Under the pieces are notes generated by a model. The model made no database searches. It was not told the DNA's origin and saw only the letters and a list, made by a program, of their open reading frames with translations. Of a stretch of DNA of 64,000 nucleotides, positions 36,554 to 44,355 are shown piece by piece; the first letter of the stretch is position 1; every line of letters begins with the position of its first letter. Position numbers and translations under genes: made by a program. The DNA comes from Anaerolineales bacterium. GTDB taxonomy: Bacteria > Chloroflexota > Anaerolineae > Anaerolineales > UBA4823. Location: positions 1-64,000 of the forward strand of contig JAFGJM010000004.1 of the NCBI GenBank assembly GCA_016929095.1. The letters run 5' to 3'.

Positions 36554-37477
36554 ATGAATGTTCGTGAATGGGCATTACCGGTATATACAATATTGATGCA
36601 ACTTGCTACGGGAATTTTATTTATTTTGTGGCTTATTCGGTCATCAAAGATGCAGAGGGTAAGCAGCACAGATATCGATAAACTTTTCCGCAGACCGATT
36701 TTAGTTGTTTTCTTCACCATCCTTCTGGCAATTATTGGATCGCATTTTCACTTGAGTAATCCCCTTTTATCATTTTTAGCTATTCGGAATATTAAGGATT
36801 CGTGGTTAAGTCGCGAGATTGTTTTTACGATACTCATGTTCTTTAGTTGCGCTGCCCTGGTCGATCAAATTTGGAAGCCGGATAAAAAATCCCAGCACTC
36901 AACTTTTATATTGGGGTGGTCAGCAATTTTATTCGGTGGGATAAGTATTTATTGCATGTCCCATATATACCTGCTGCCCACACAAACATCCTGGAACCAT
37001 TGGACGACTATTCTGATGTTCTTTAGTTCCAGTATAGTATTAGGGACAACTTCGGCAGTGACATTGTTGTTTATGGATACCATTTTTATCCAAAAAGAAG
37101 AACCTCAGCTTGCCGAAATTCGTTCAGATATTCTCAAGAGATCACTTCTCATGTTGGGTTATCTGGCAATAGCTGGTTTCATAATGGTTGTGATACTGAA
37201 CGTGACTCAGATAAATCGGATGCAGGGCGGTGATGAACATTTAAACATCAGTTTGTCACTCCTATTTGATCTTTACCAACCACTGGTTATATTTCGATTT
37301 CTTATTTTATTTGCCGGAATTGGAGTTTTCATCCTGACGGCTTTTTGGTTAATAAAAAAAGGCAAAACTTTGACCGAACTGGTTGTACCTATCTACCTGT
37401 CTTGTTTATTTGTTTTAGTCGCTGAAATATTGGGTCGTTTTTTGTTCTATGCCACCCATGTGCGCCTCGGAATTTAG
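36554..37477 (+). CDS. DmsC-like membrane anchor protein encoded within the two-component locus
   Basis: A 307-aa membrane protein with eight predicted helices, of the DmsC family (quinol-oxidising anchors of DMSO reductase). It is a diverged paralogue of the protein at 41442: both share a HFHLSNP/FHLSSP block, SWLSREI, an I-Y-CMS segment and the ending LGRFLFYATHVRLGI. It has no catalytic partner genes beside it. AAGGTGA precedes the ATG, 24 nt after the kinase gene; the response regulator follows 23 nt later. It may be a sensory subunit reading the quinone pool, or an alternative anchor for the reductase (inference). Confidence 0.78.
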   Translation: MNVREWALPVYTILMQLATGILFILWLIRSSKMQRVSSTDIDKLFRRPILVVFFTILLAIIGSHFHLSNPLLSFLAIRNIKDSWLSREIVFTILMFFSCAALVDQIWKPDKKSQHSTFILGWSAILFGGISIYCMSHIYLLPTQTSWNHWTTILMFFSSSIVLGTTSAVTLLFMDTIFIQKEEPQLAEIRSDILKRSLLMLGYLAIAGFIMVVILNVTQINRMQGGDEHLNISLSLLFDLYQPLVIFRFLILFAGIGVFILTAFWLIKKGKTLTELVVPIYLSCLFVLVAEILGRFLFYATHVRLGI

Positions 37478-37500
37478 AGGATTTTATAATTGGAGTATAT

Positions 37501-38157
37501 ATGACAATAAAAGTATTAATAGCTGATGATCACAAGCTTTTTCGTCAGGGGTTAATTGGGCTGATGGAAACGCGCGAAGACCTGGTTGAAGTGGTTGGCG
37601 AGGCAGCCACTGGAAAAGAAGCCGTTCAACTGGTGGAACAAACAAAGCCAGATGTTGTATTGATGGATATCTATATGCCGGACGGTGATGGCTTGCACGC
37701 GTTACGGCAAATCCGAGAAGGCTTTCCGAAAGTTCACGTGGTAATGCTTACTTCTTCGGAGAATGACAAGCATATATATCAGGCGGTGCAATTTGGCGCA
37801 GCCGGTTACTTGCTAAAAAATCTGGATGCCAGTCAACTTTTCGAATTGATCGAGGGGGTAATTCATGGAGAAGCTGCCATGACACGCGATATGGCTTCTC
37901 GTTTGTTAAAGAGTGTTGCTAAACGGACTACCAACCCTGACCGGGGTGAAGAAACTCTTACTGAAAGGGAATTGGCTGTACTGCGTTTAGTAGCGGTAGG
38001 AGCTACTAATCAGGAAATCTCCGAACGGTTGACCATCTCGATCAATACGGTTAAGAGCCATATCCGGAATATTTTGGATAAATTACAACTTGAAAACCGC
38101 ACACAAGCTGCGAACTATGCTATTCATCGCGGGTTGGTTTTTCCCATGGATCGATAA
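37501..38157 (+). CDS. NarL/FixJ-type response regulator
   Basis: A 218-aa cytoplasmic DNA-binding protein. The receiver domain (residues 4-120) has the acidic pair DD at 9-10, phosphorylated Asp56 in VLMDIYMP and a conserved Lys near 107. A LuxR-type helix-turn-helix (about 150-210; LTERELAVLRLVA, NQEISERLTIS, TVKSHIRNIL) follows. It is the partner of the HisKA_3 kinase upstream. The most likely target is the reductase operon starting 240 nt downstream; I did not find a certain binding site. Confidence 0.9.
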   Translation: MTIKVLIADDHKLFRQGLIGLMETREDLVEVVGEAATGKEAVQLVEQTKPDVVLMDIYMPDGDGLHALRQIREGFPKVHVVMLTSSENDKHIYQAVQFGAAGYLLKNLDASQLFELIEGVIHGEAAMTRDMASRLLKSVAKRTTNPDRGEETLTERELAVLRLVAVGATNQEISERLTISINTVKSHIRNILDKLQLENRTQAANYAIHRGLVFPMDR

Positions 38158-38228
38158 AAAATCATACTTTTGGATGATATAGTCCTATTCTGAATAAGGA
38201 TGTAACAGCAAATTATCTTTTGTATCAT

Positions 38229-38294
38229 CTGATTATGGAAATTTCTGTCCGATTTACGTCGATATTTTTTTCCCATAATCAGGAGGTGAAATAT
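38229..38294 (+). promoter_or_regulatory. Leader element before dmsA: distant inverted repeat and unattached Shine-Dalgarno
   Basis: CTGATTATGG (38229-38238) and its exact complement CCATAATCAG (38273-38282) are 34 nt apart. The second arm runs into AGGAGGTGAAATAT (38281-38294), the same 14 bases as at 3026. No start codon follows the Shine-Dalgarno at a usable distance; dmsA starts at 38401 with its own GAGGAG. It could be a regulator site or a folded leader. Confidence 0.4.
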
Positions 38295-38400
38295 TTAATC
38301 GTTAAGACTCACATGCTGTTATATACAATTTTTAAATATATTTATAAATTAGCCAATTTAAAACAAACGAAAATAAAAAAGAAAGACCTTGAGGAGCTTT

Positions 38401-40806
38401 ATGAGCAACAAGGATTTTTTAACCAAAACATTAACTGATACAGTTCTTACCCGACGTAGCTTCTTGAAATGGAGCGCTGCATTGGGGGGGGCTGCCGCTA
38501 TTGCGGGAAGCTTCAACCTCGGTCTTAAGGCGATAGAAGAGGTTGCTGCTGTTGGTGAAGAAAAGACACTAACCTTTGCCTGCTACCATAACTGTGGTGG
38601 CCGGTGTGTGCTTGGTGCAGTCGTAAAAGATGGCACGATAACGCATATTGTGCCTGACCCAACTGAAGAAAAAGACCCGATCAATGAACCACGGGCTTTG
38701 CCGTGTTTACGCGGGTATTCACAAATTCACCGCGTTTATGCACCAGAACGTTTGAAATACCCTCTAAAGCGGGTAGGAAAACGCGGAGAAGGAAAGTTTG
38801 AGCAGATCAGTTGGGATGAAGCATTGGATACCATAGCGAACGAAATGAAGCGTATTAAAGAAGCCTATGGTAATGAAGCATTCTTTCTGAGTATGTGTTC
38901 TGGCACCCTATGGACTGGCCCTGACGGGCGGCCGCCTGTGCGCCGTATGCTGCGCCTTTTTGGCGGCTATACAGATTACTATGGAACATATAGCGATGCT
39001 TGTATATCGGCCGTGTTACCATTCATTACCGCTGGTGGGGGAAATTCTGGTGATGATGTTCTGAATTCAAAGTTGATTGTGCTTTTTGGCGATAATTCGG
39101 TCGTCACTCGTGCAGGTGGTGATAACTTTGGCTATTATTTAATAAAAGCCAAACAAAAGGGCGCTCGCTTTATTTGCATTGACCCCATGTTGACCGATAC
39201 CGCGGTTGCCACCGATGCCGATTGGATTCCCATCAATCCCGGAACAGATGTTGCCTTGATTGCCGCCCTTGCTTTTGTGATGGTTGAAGAAAACCTTTAT
39301 GATAAGGAATTCATGGCAACCTACTCGGTTGGTTTTGACGAAGATACCTTACCCGAAAGCGCTCCCCCTAATAGTTCATGGATGGCTTATATCAAGGGCG
39401 ATACCGATGGCGTGAAGAAAACCCCGGAATGGGCGGCAGAAATTACCGGCATTCCTGCCGATCGGATTGCTAAACTTGCCCATGAAATTGCGGGTACTAA
39501 ACCCTGCGCTATGTTCCAGGGTTGGGGCTGGCAAAGGCGAGCATATGGCGAGCAGCCGGTACGAGCCTTACCTATCTTGTCAGCCATGACCGGGAACTTT
39601 GCCATCAGCGGCGGCGGCCCTGGCGTGCGTCCAACAGGGATGGGGATGAAAATCGGCGCAATGCCGGTGCCGGAAAATCCGATAAAAGCTGTAATCCCAT
39701 GTTTTATGTGGCCCGATTTCATCACCCGCGGCGCAGAGATGACCAATGGACCACGCGATCGGATCAGAGGCGTCGAGAAATTATCCACCGGGATGAAGTT
39801 CATGTGGAATCATGGCGGCAATGCTTTAATTAACCAGCATTCAGACATCAATAGCACCAAGAAGATGCTTGAAGACGATACCATGTTGGAATTTATCGTC
39901 ACCGTCGATAATATGATGACATCTTCGGCGGCGTACTCCGATATCGTGTTGCCTGAAACGACCGGCTTCGAAATTGATACGATCATTCACGGTGGGGGTC
40001 ATGGCGAAAAAGGAAACCATAACTGGGCTCTTTATAACCACAAACTCATCGAACCGCTTTACGAAAGTAAAGAAGTGTATTGGATACTCGAAGGGATTTG
40101 TGAGCGGCTTGGCATCCTGGAAGAGTTCCGTGAAGGTCATGCGACAAAGGAAGATTGGTTACGGGATATGGTGGCTGTTGCACAGGAAACTTACCCCGAT
40201 TTTCCATCCTATGAAGAATTCAAGGAAATGGGTGTTTATAAGGTCAGTAGTGGTTCACCCAGTGTGAATTTCGCAAAATTTGTAGAAGATCCGGTCGAGA
40301 ATCCGTTGAAGACTCCAACCGGAAAGATCGAAATCTATTCCCCCACCCTGGCTGGATTGAACGATCCTGAGGAAATCCCTGCAATTCCAAAATACATTCC
40401 TGAATGGGAGGGCGTGAGCGATCCGTTGCGTGAAAAGTATCCCTTAATGATGATCGGTTCACATGCTGTTCAACGCGCACACTCCACTTTTGATAATGTG
40501 GATTATCTTCGTGAAGCACACCCCCAGGCAATCTGGTTGAACACCTGGGATGCAAAACAACGCGATATAAAAAATGGCGATATGGTTCGGGTGTTCAATG
40601 ATCGGGGCGAAACGCATTTACCAGCATTCGTTACCAATCGTATCCGTCCTGGTGTTACGAATATGCCGCAAGGCGCCTGGTATACCCCGGATGCCAAGGG
40701 AGTAGATACACGGGGCAGTATCAATGTGTTGACAAAATATCAACCAACACCGTATGCCAAGGGTAATCCCCAACATACAAACCTGGTTCAGGTCGAAAAG
40801 ATATAA
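38401..40806 (+). CDS. dmsA: DMSO reductase-family molybdopterin oxidoreductase, catalytic subunit
   Basis: An 801-aa enzyme with bis-molybdopterin-guanine-dinucleotide and one iron-sulfur cluster. A twin-arginine signal (TRRSFLKW, residues 17-24) followed by a hydrophobic stretch sends the folded protein across the membrane. Cys61, Cys65, Cys69 and Cys102 form the cluster motif. Ser198 in YGTYSDAC is placed as the molybdenum ligand, as in DMSO and TMAO reductases rather than nitrate reductases. GAGGAG lies 4 nt before the ATG; a TTG at 38389 is less likely. It heads an operon with B and C subunits, a chaperone and its own Tat genes. The acceptor (DMSO, another S- or N-oxide, or other) cannot be told. 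Confidence 0.88.
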   Translation: MSNKDFLTKTLTDTVLTRRSFLKWSAALGGAAAIAGSFNLGLKAIEEVAAVGEEKTLTFACYHNCGGRCVLGAVVKDGTITHIVPDPTEEKDPINEPRALPCLRGYSQIHRVYAPERLKYPLKRVGKRGEGKFEQISWDEALDTIANEMKRIKEAYGNEAFFLSMCSGTLWTGPDGRPPVRRMLRLFGGYTDYYGTYSDACISAVLPFITAGGGNSGDDVLNSKLIVLFGDNSVVTRAGGDNFGYYLIKAKQKGARFICIDPMLTDTAVATDADWIPINPGTDVALIAALAFVMVEENLYDKEFMATYSVGFDEDTLPESAPPNSSWMAYIKGDTDGVKKTPEWAAEITGIPADRIAKLAHEIAGTKPCAMFQGWGWQRRAYGEQPVRALPILSAMTGNFAISGGGPGVRPTGMGMKIGAMPVPENPIKAVIPCFMWPDFITRGAEMTNGPRDRIRGVEKLSTGMKFMWNHGGNALINQHSDINSTKKMLEDDTMLEFIVTVDNMMTSSAAYSDIVLPETTGFEIDTIIHGGGHGEKGNHNWALYNHKLIEPLYESKEVYWILEGICERLGILEEFREGHATKEDWLRDMVAVAQETYPDFPSYEEFKEMGVYKVSSGSPSVNFAKFVEDPVENPLKTPTGKIEIYSPTLAGLNDPEEIPAIPKYIPEWEGVSDPLREKYPLMMIGSHAVQRAHSTFDNVDYLREAHPQAIWLNTWDAKQRDIKNGDMVRVFNDRGETHLPAFVTNRIRPGVTNMPQGAWYTPDAKGVDTRGSINVLTKYQPTPYAKGNPQHTNLVQVEKI

Positions 40807-40819
40807 AGGAGAATGAACC

Positions 40820-41440
40820 ATGGCAAAACAATTAGCTTTTTATGTCGATATGAATGCCTGCACAGGCTGTAAGGCATGTCAGGTAGCTTGCAAGAGTAAG
40901 AATAATCTGCCTGATGGTGTACGCTGGCGGCGTGTGCTTCAATATGAAGGCGGCGAGTGGATAGAGCAAAATGGTCAGATGGTTCCCAGTAACGTGTTTA
41001 CCTATTTTGTGTCTACTGCCTGTATGCACTGCGAAAACCCAATCTGTATGACTGTTTGCCCAACGGCTGCTATAACCAAGCGAAGTGATGGCATCGTTTT
41101 GATCAACCAGGATTTATGTATTGGATGTCGATATTGTTCCTGGGCTTGTCCATATGGCGCCTGCCAGTTTAATGATGAGCTTGGCGTGATGAGTAAATGT
41201 ACGATGTGCGTCGATTTGATTGATAAAGGCGAAAGACCAATTTGTGTAGAAGCTTGCCCCTATCGGGCGTTAGATATCGGAACGCTTGAAGAATTAAAGG
41301 CAAAGTATGGTAATTTCATTGCGCCTGCCCCTCTGCCTGATCCGAGTATTACAGGACCTGCTGTGGTATATTCCCCAACCAATAAAACCAAGTCTTTTGG
41401 GGATACCAGTGGTCAGATGAAAAACATAGAGGAGTTGTAA
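40820..41440 (+). CDS. dmsB: DMSO reductase-type electron-transfer subunit with four [4Fe-4S] clusters
   Basis: A 206-aa iron-sulfur protein with four cysteine groups: CTGCKACQVAC, CMHCENPICMTVCP, CIGCRYCSWACP and CTMCVDL with CVEACP. This is the DmsB/NrfC pattern. It carries electrons from the membrane anchor to the molybdenum subunit and has no signal of its own, so it is exported as a complex with the Tat-tagged partner. AGGAGA precedes the ATG, 13 nt after dmsA. Confidence 0.92.
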   Translation: MAKQLAFYVDMNACTGCKACQVACKSKNNLPDGVRWRRVLQYEGGEWIEQNGQMVPSNVFTYFVSTACMHCENPICMTVCPTAAITKRSDGIVLINQDLCIGCRYCSWACPYGACQFNDELGVMSKCTMCVDLIDKGERPICVEACPYRALDIGTLEELKAKYGNFIAPAPLPDPSITGPAVVYSPTNKTKSFGDTSGQMKNIEEL

Positions 41441-41441
41441 A

Positions 41442-42362
41442 ATGGACGGTAGAGAATTTTCTTTAGTCGCTTTCACTATCCTGACACAAATGTCTGTAGG
41501 CGCTTTCCTGGTTTTGGGTATCGTGCACAATTATGCTGCTCGCAAAGCGGGAATGGAACAGGCTGATCGTTTGAGCGACCGGGCGTTCATCGTCATAATT
41601 TTGACCCTTGGTTTGGGTTTACTCGCCTCACTATTCCACCTGAGTAGCCCATTCCGTGCGCCAACCGCTGTGACCAATTTTGCCACTTCCTGGCTTAGTC
41701 GGGAAATTGCATTCGGAGCTTTGTTTTTTGTGTTAGGAGCCATTTTTGTCTTCATGCAATGGCGCAAGATTAGCAGTTTTGCAGTGCGTAATGCGTTAGC
41801 CTGGATTGCCGCATTGGTTGGATTGATTGTTGTGTATTGTATGAGCTTCATTTATATGCTGATAACTCAGCCAGCCTGGAACACTTTGGCTACACCAATC
41901 GCTTTCTTTGCCACTACTTTTTTGCTAGGCGCGCTTGCAGTGGGGGTAGCATTTGTTGCCAACTATGCATATATGAAACGAAAAGAGCCCCAATGTGCGG
42001 ATACCCAATGCTCTCTAATGCGAGGGGCATTGCGTTGGATTGCAATTGCTTCGGTTATTGTATTGGGAATTGAATTGGTTGTTCTGCCTATCTATCTGGC
42101 TTCTTTGTCAACCGGTCCTTCTGCTGCTATGAAGAGTGCACAAATGATGGTTGGCGCCTATGGCTGGGTATTGGTATTGCGTGTGGTGCTGGCTTTCGTT
42201 GGGGCAGGAATATTTGCTATGTTTTTGTATCAGAATGCCGTCAGCGCCGGTAAAGAGAAAATGATGGGTACGCTTGTCATTGCTGCATTTTGTTTTGTGT
42301 TTGTTGCAGAAGTGCTGGGTCGATTTCTCTTCTATGCTACCCAGGTGGGCATAGGAATTTAG
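41442..42362 (+). CDS. dmsC: DMSO reductase-type membrane anchor subunit
   Basis: A 306-aa protein with eight predicted helices that anchors the A/B pair and oxidises menaquinol. Family blocks LFHLSSPFRAP, SWLSREIAFGALFF and the ending EVLGRFLFYATQVGIGI are visible. It begins 1 nt after the dmsB stop with GAGGAG close by. It resembles the protein at 36554, but this copy is the one in the normal A-B-C order. Confidence 0.9.
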   Translation: MDGREFSLVAFTILTQMSVGAFLVLGIVHNYAARKAGMEQADRLSDRAFIVIILTLGLGLLASLFHLSSPFRAPTAVTNFATSWLSREIAFGALFFVLGAIFVFMQWRKISSFAVRNALAWIAALVGLIVVYCMSFIYMLITQPAWNTLATPIAFFATTFLLGALAVGVAFVANYAYMKRKEPQCADTQCSLMRGALRWIAIASVIVLGIELVVLPIYLASLSTGPSAAMKSAQMMVGAYGWVLVLRVVLAFVGAGIFAMFLYQNAVSAGKEKMMGTLVIAAFCFVFVAEVLGRFLFYATQVGIGI

Positions 42363-42406
42363 AAAGATAAAAAACTGTGGTTTCTTGCAAACCGCATTCG
42401 ATCCTT

Positions 42407-42444
42407 CGATGGTGGGGAGGTTATTTTTTACCTCCCCACCATCG
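42407..42444 (+). promoter_or_regulatory. Perfect 15-bp stem-loop between structural and accessory genes of the operon
   Basis: Arms CGATGGTGGGGAGGT and ACCTCCCCACCATCG are fully complementary around an 8-nt T-rich loop, 44 nt after dmsC. No T-run follows. It probably reduces or protects transcription at the boundary between dmsABC and the chaperone and maturation genes. Confidence 0.65.
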
Positions 42445-42465
42445 TGGATTCATAGGAGGTAAAAA

Positions 42466-43164
42466 TTGATCGATTTTGAATCAAATGACTCACAGCAGAT
42501 TTTAACAGGAGAGTTTCTTTTTCTGAGTTTATTAAGCCGATTATTGTTAACCCATCCGGATAAAAGATCACGTCCCTGGATTCAATCTGTGATTGATGAG
42601 GATATGTTCACAGAAGTTCCATATGCTGGCGACCAAGAGGCTGTAAAAATGGGGCTTGAGTTGTTAAAAGAATGGGGTAGAGAGGGACTCAACGATGAGG
42701 CATATCAACAAATACGAGATGATCATATGCGATTATTCATCGGAATTGGTAAAATGCTGGTACCTCCCTGGGAATCGGTATACTTCAACGAAAATCATCT
42801 ATTATTCCAGGAACAGACCCTGCGGGTGCGTAATTGGTACAGGCGTTTTGGATTAGAGTCCGAAAAAATATTTAAGGAACCGGACGATCATATTGGTTTG
42901 GAATTGTCATTTGTCGCTTATTTAACGAAATTAGCGCTACAGGCACTCGTTGAGCAAGATAAAGAAAAATTCGAACAACTTCTTAAAGCACAAAGTATAT
43001 TTTTGCATGAGCATTTACTGGCATGGGGGTATGATTGGTGCGAATTAATGATGGATAACGCCGAGACAGATTTTTATAAAGGACTGGCATTGTTAATTCA
43101 AGGCGCGTTGACTGCCATGGCAGAGCAGTTTAATATTCAAAGTTCTGTGGAGATGACATTGTGA
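42466..43164 (+). CDS. TorD/DmsD-family maturation chaperone
   Basis: A 232-aa all-helical cytoplasmic chaperone. It has the family core MLVPPWESVYF followed by EPDDHIGLELSFVAYL. Such proteins bind the Tat signal of the molybdo-enzyme and hold it until the cofactor is in place. The start is a TTG with a perfect AGGAGGT 5 nt upstream. The stop overlaps the next GTG start by 4 nt. Its client is presumably the dmsA product. Confidence 0.87.
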   Translation: MIDFESNDSQQILTGEFLFLSLLSRLLLTHPDKRSRPWIQSVIDEDMFTEVPYAGDQEAVKMGLELLKEWGREGLNDEAYQQIRDDHMRLFIGIGKMLVPPWESVYFNENHLLFQEQTLRVRNWYRRFGLESEKIFKEPDDHIGLELSFVAYLTKLALQALVEQDKEKFEQLLKAQSIFLHEHLLAWGYDWCELMMDNAETDFYKGLALLIQGALTAMAEQFNIQSSVEMTL

Positions 43165-44333
43165 ATCTGCTTACCGTTGCCGAGCGTCTGGCAGAATTGG
43201 ATCAATCAATAATCACGTTGGAATCCAATCGCTGTTTACGTACCCAGGATCGCTTTGCAATGTGCAGCAAATGCTTTGATATTTGCCCGGAAGACGCGAT
43301 CCATCCCGGAAACCCTGTCGAACTTGAAACTGAGAAATGCAAGAATTGCCTGGCATGCCTGGTGGCATGTCCAACGGGCGCTTTTAGGGCAAACGATTCT
43401 GTTTCAGGATTGCTTTCTTGTATTACACGCACGGATGTAAAGACTATAGAATTGGTGTGCGAAAAACATCAAGATGCATTAACGGGTGATGTAGATGGTA
43501 TCGCTATTCGTATCCAGGGCTGCCTGGCGGGTTTGGGCAGCGGTGTGTATCTTATGCTCGCGGCACTCGGCATTGAGAAACTCATTGTCCGTATGGATGC
43601 CTGCGAGAAATGCGCCTGGGTTGGTTTGAGTAAAATAATCTTGCAGCAGGTTTCTCAAGCCAGGTATTTATTGAGCAGGTGGGGTAAATCCGAGAGCGTG
43701 GTTTGTTGGTTTGAGAATCCGACGACCATCCAACGCCCATTATGGAATGCATCCAACCCACCTCTTACGCGGCGTGATCTTTTCCGCATGGTGGCGCAGC
43801 AAGGGAAAAATGCTATAGCGCGCGCCATGGAAAACAAAGAAACCTGGGCTGAAAAACAACCCGGAAATAACTATAAACGCCTTTTTAGGGCGTTTGAACA
43901 TCTGCCTGCGCCATATTTGACCGACTCTATGCGGTTATTTGATTTTGGGTTTGCCAGTATCACGATTTCTGATGGGTGTACGGCATGTGGGGCTTGCGCC
44001 AATGCCTGTCCTACCCAGGCGCTGTGTTTCGAAAAAGATGATCATGATGCCAATTTCAAATTGACCTTTACGGCTGGTGATTGTGTTGGGTGCGAAACCT
44101 GTGTTCATGTTTGCCCCCCAGCATCGATCTCAATCGATCATGCGCCGTATTTCGAGCAGGTACTTAGAACGGGAGAACCACAAACACTGCATTCTGGCAA
44201 ACTGGTTCGCTGCAGCCGTTGTCATACTCAGATGGCATACCATGAGGGTGTGGAATTTTGCGCTTTGTGCGAGTACCGTAAAAAACACCCGTTCGGTTCG
44301 ATGCTTCCTGCAGGGGTAAAAATAACTGAATGA
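43161..44333 (+). CDS. Multi-cluster ferredoxin-like protein with a middle domain and a C-terminal zinc-ribbon-like motif
   Basis: A 390-aa protein. Residues 25-75 have two iron-sulfur motifs (CSKCFDICP with an earlier Cys; CKNCLACLVACP). A middle domain (about 95-200) carries cysteines in QGCLAG and DACEKC. A twin-arginine-like LTRRDLFRMVA follows near residue 200, inside the chain rather than at its start. Then come two further [4Fe-4S] motifs (CTACGACANACP, CVGCETCVHVCP) and a final C-x2-C plus C-x2-C pair. It looks like a NapF-type ferredoxin fused behind another ferredoxin. The GTG start overlaps the chaperone stop. A role in cofactor or cluster delivery to the reductase is possible but unproven. 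Confidence 0.75.
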   Translation: MNLLTVAERLAELDQSIITLESNRCLRTQDRFAMCSKCFDICPEDAIHPGNPVELETEKCKNCLACLVACPTGAFRANDSVSGLLSCITRTDVKTIELVCEKHQDALTGDVDGIAIRIQGCLAGLGSGVYLMLAALGIEKLIVRMDACEKCAWVGLSKIILQQVSQARYLLSRWGKSESVVCWFENPTTIQRPLWNASNPPLTRRDLFRMVAQQGKNAIARAMENKETWAEKQPGNNYKRLFRAFEHLPAPYLTDSMRLFDFGFASITISDGCTACGACANACPTQALCFEKDDHDANFKLTFTAGDCVGCETCVHVCPPASISIDHAPYFEQVLRTGEPQTLHSGKLVRCSRCHTQMAYHEGVEFCALCEYRKKHPFGSMLPAGVKITE

Positions 44334-44355
44334 TTAAGTATATATAGGATTTTTT

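Noticed and set aside
36139-36720. A 193-codon open frame antisense to the kinase and DmsC-like genes
   Set aside because: It spans the junction of two real genes on the other strand and has no ribosome site or motif.
38220-38438. A 72-codon frame in the leader of dmsA
   Set aside because: It overlaps the start of dmsA, is Lys/Asn/Ile-rich from AT-rich leader DNA, and no start codon is correctly spaced from the Shine-Dalgarno at 38281.
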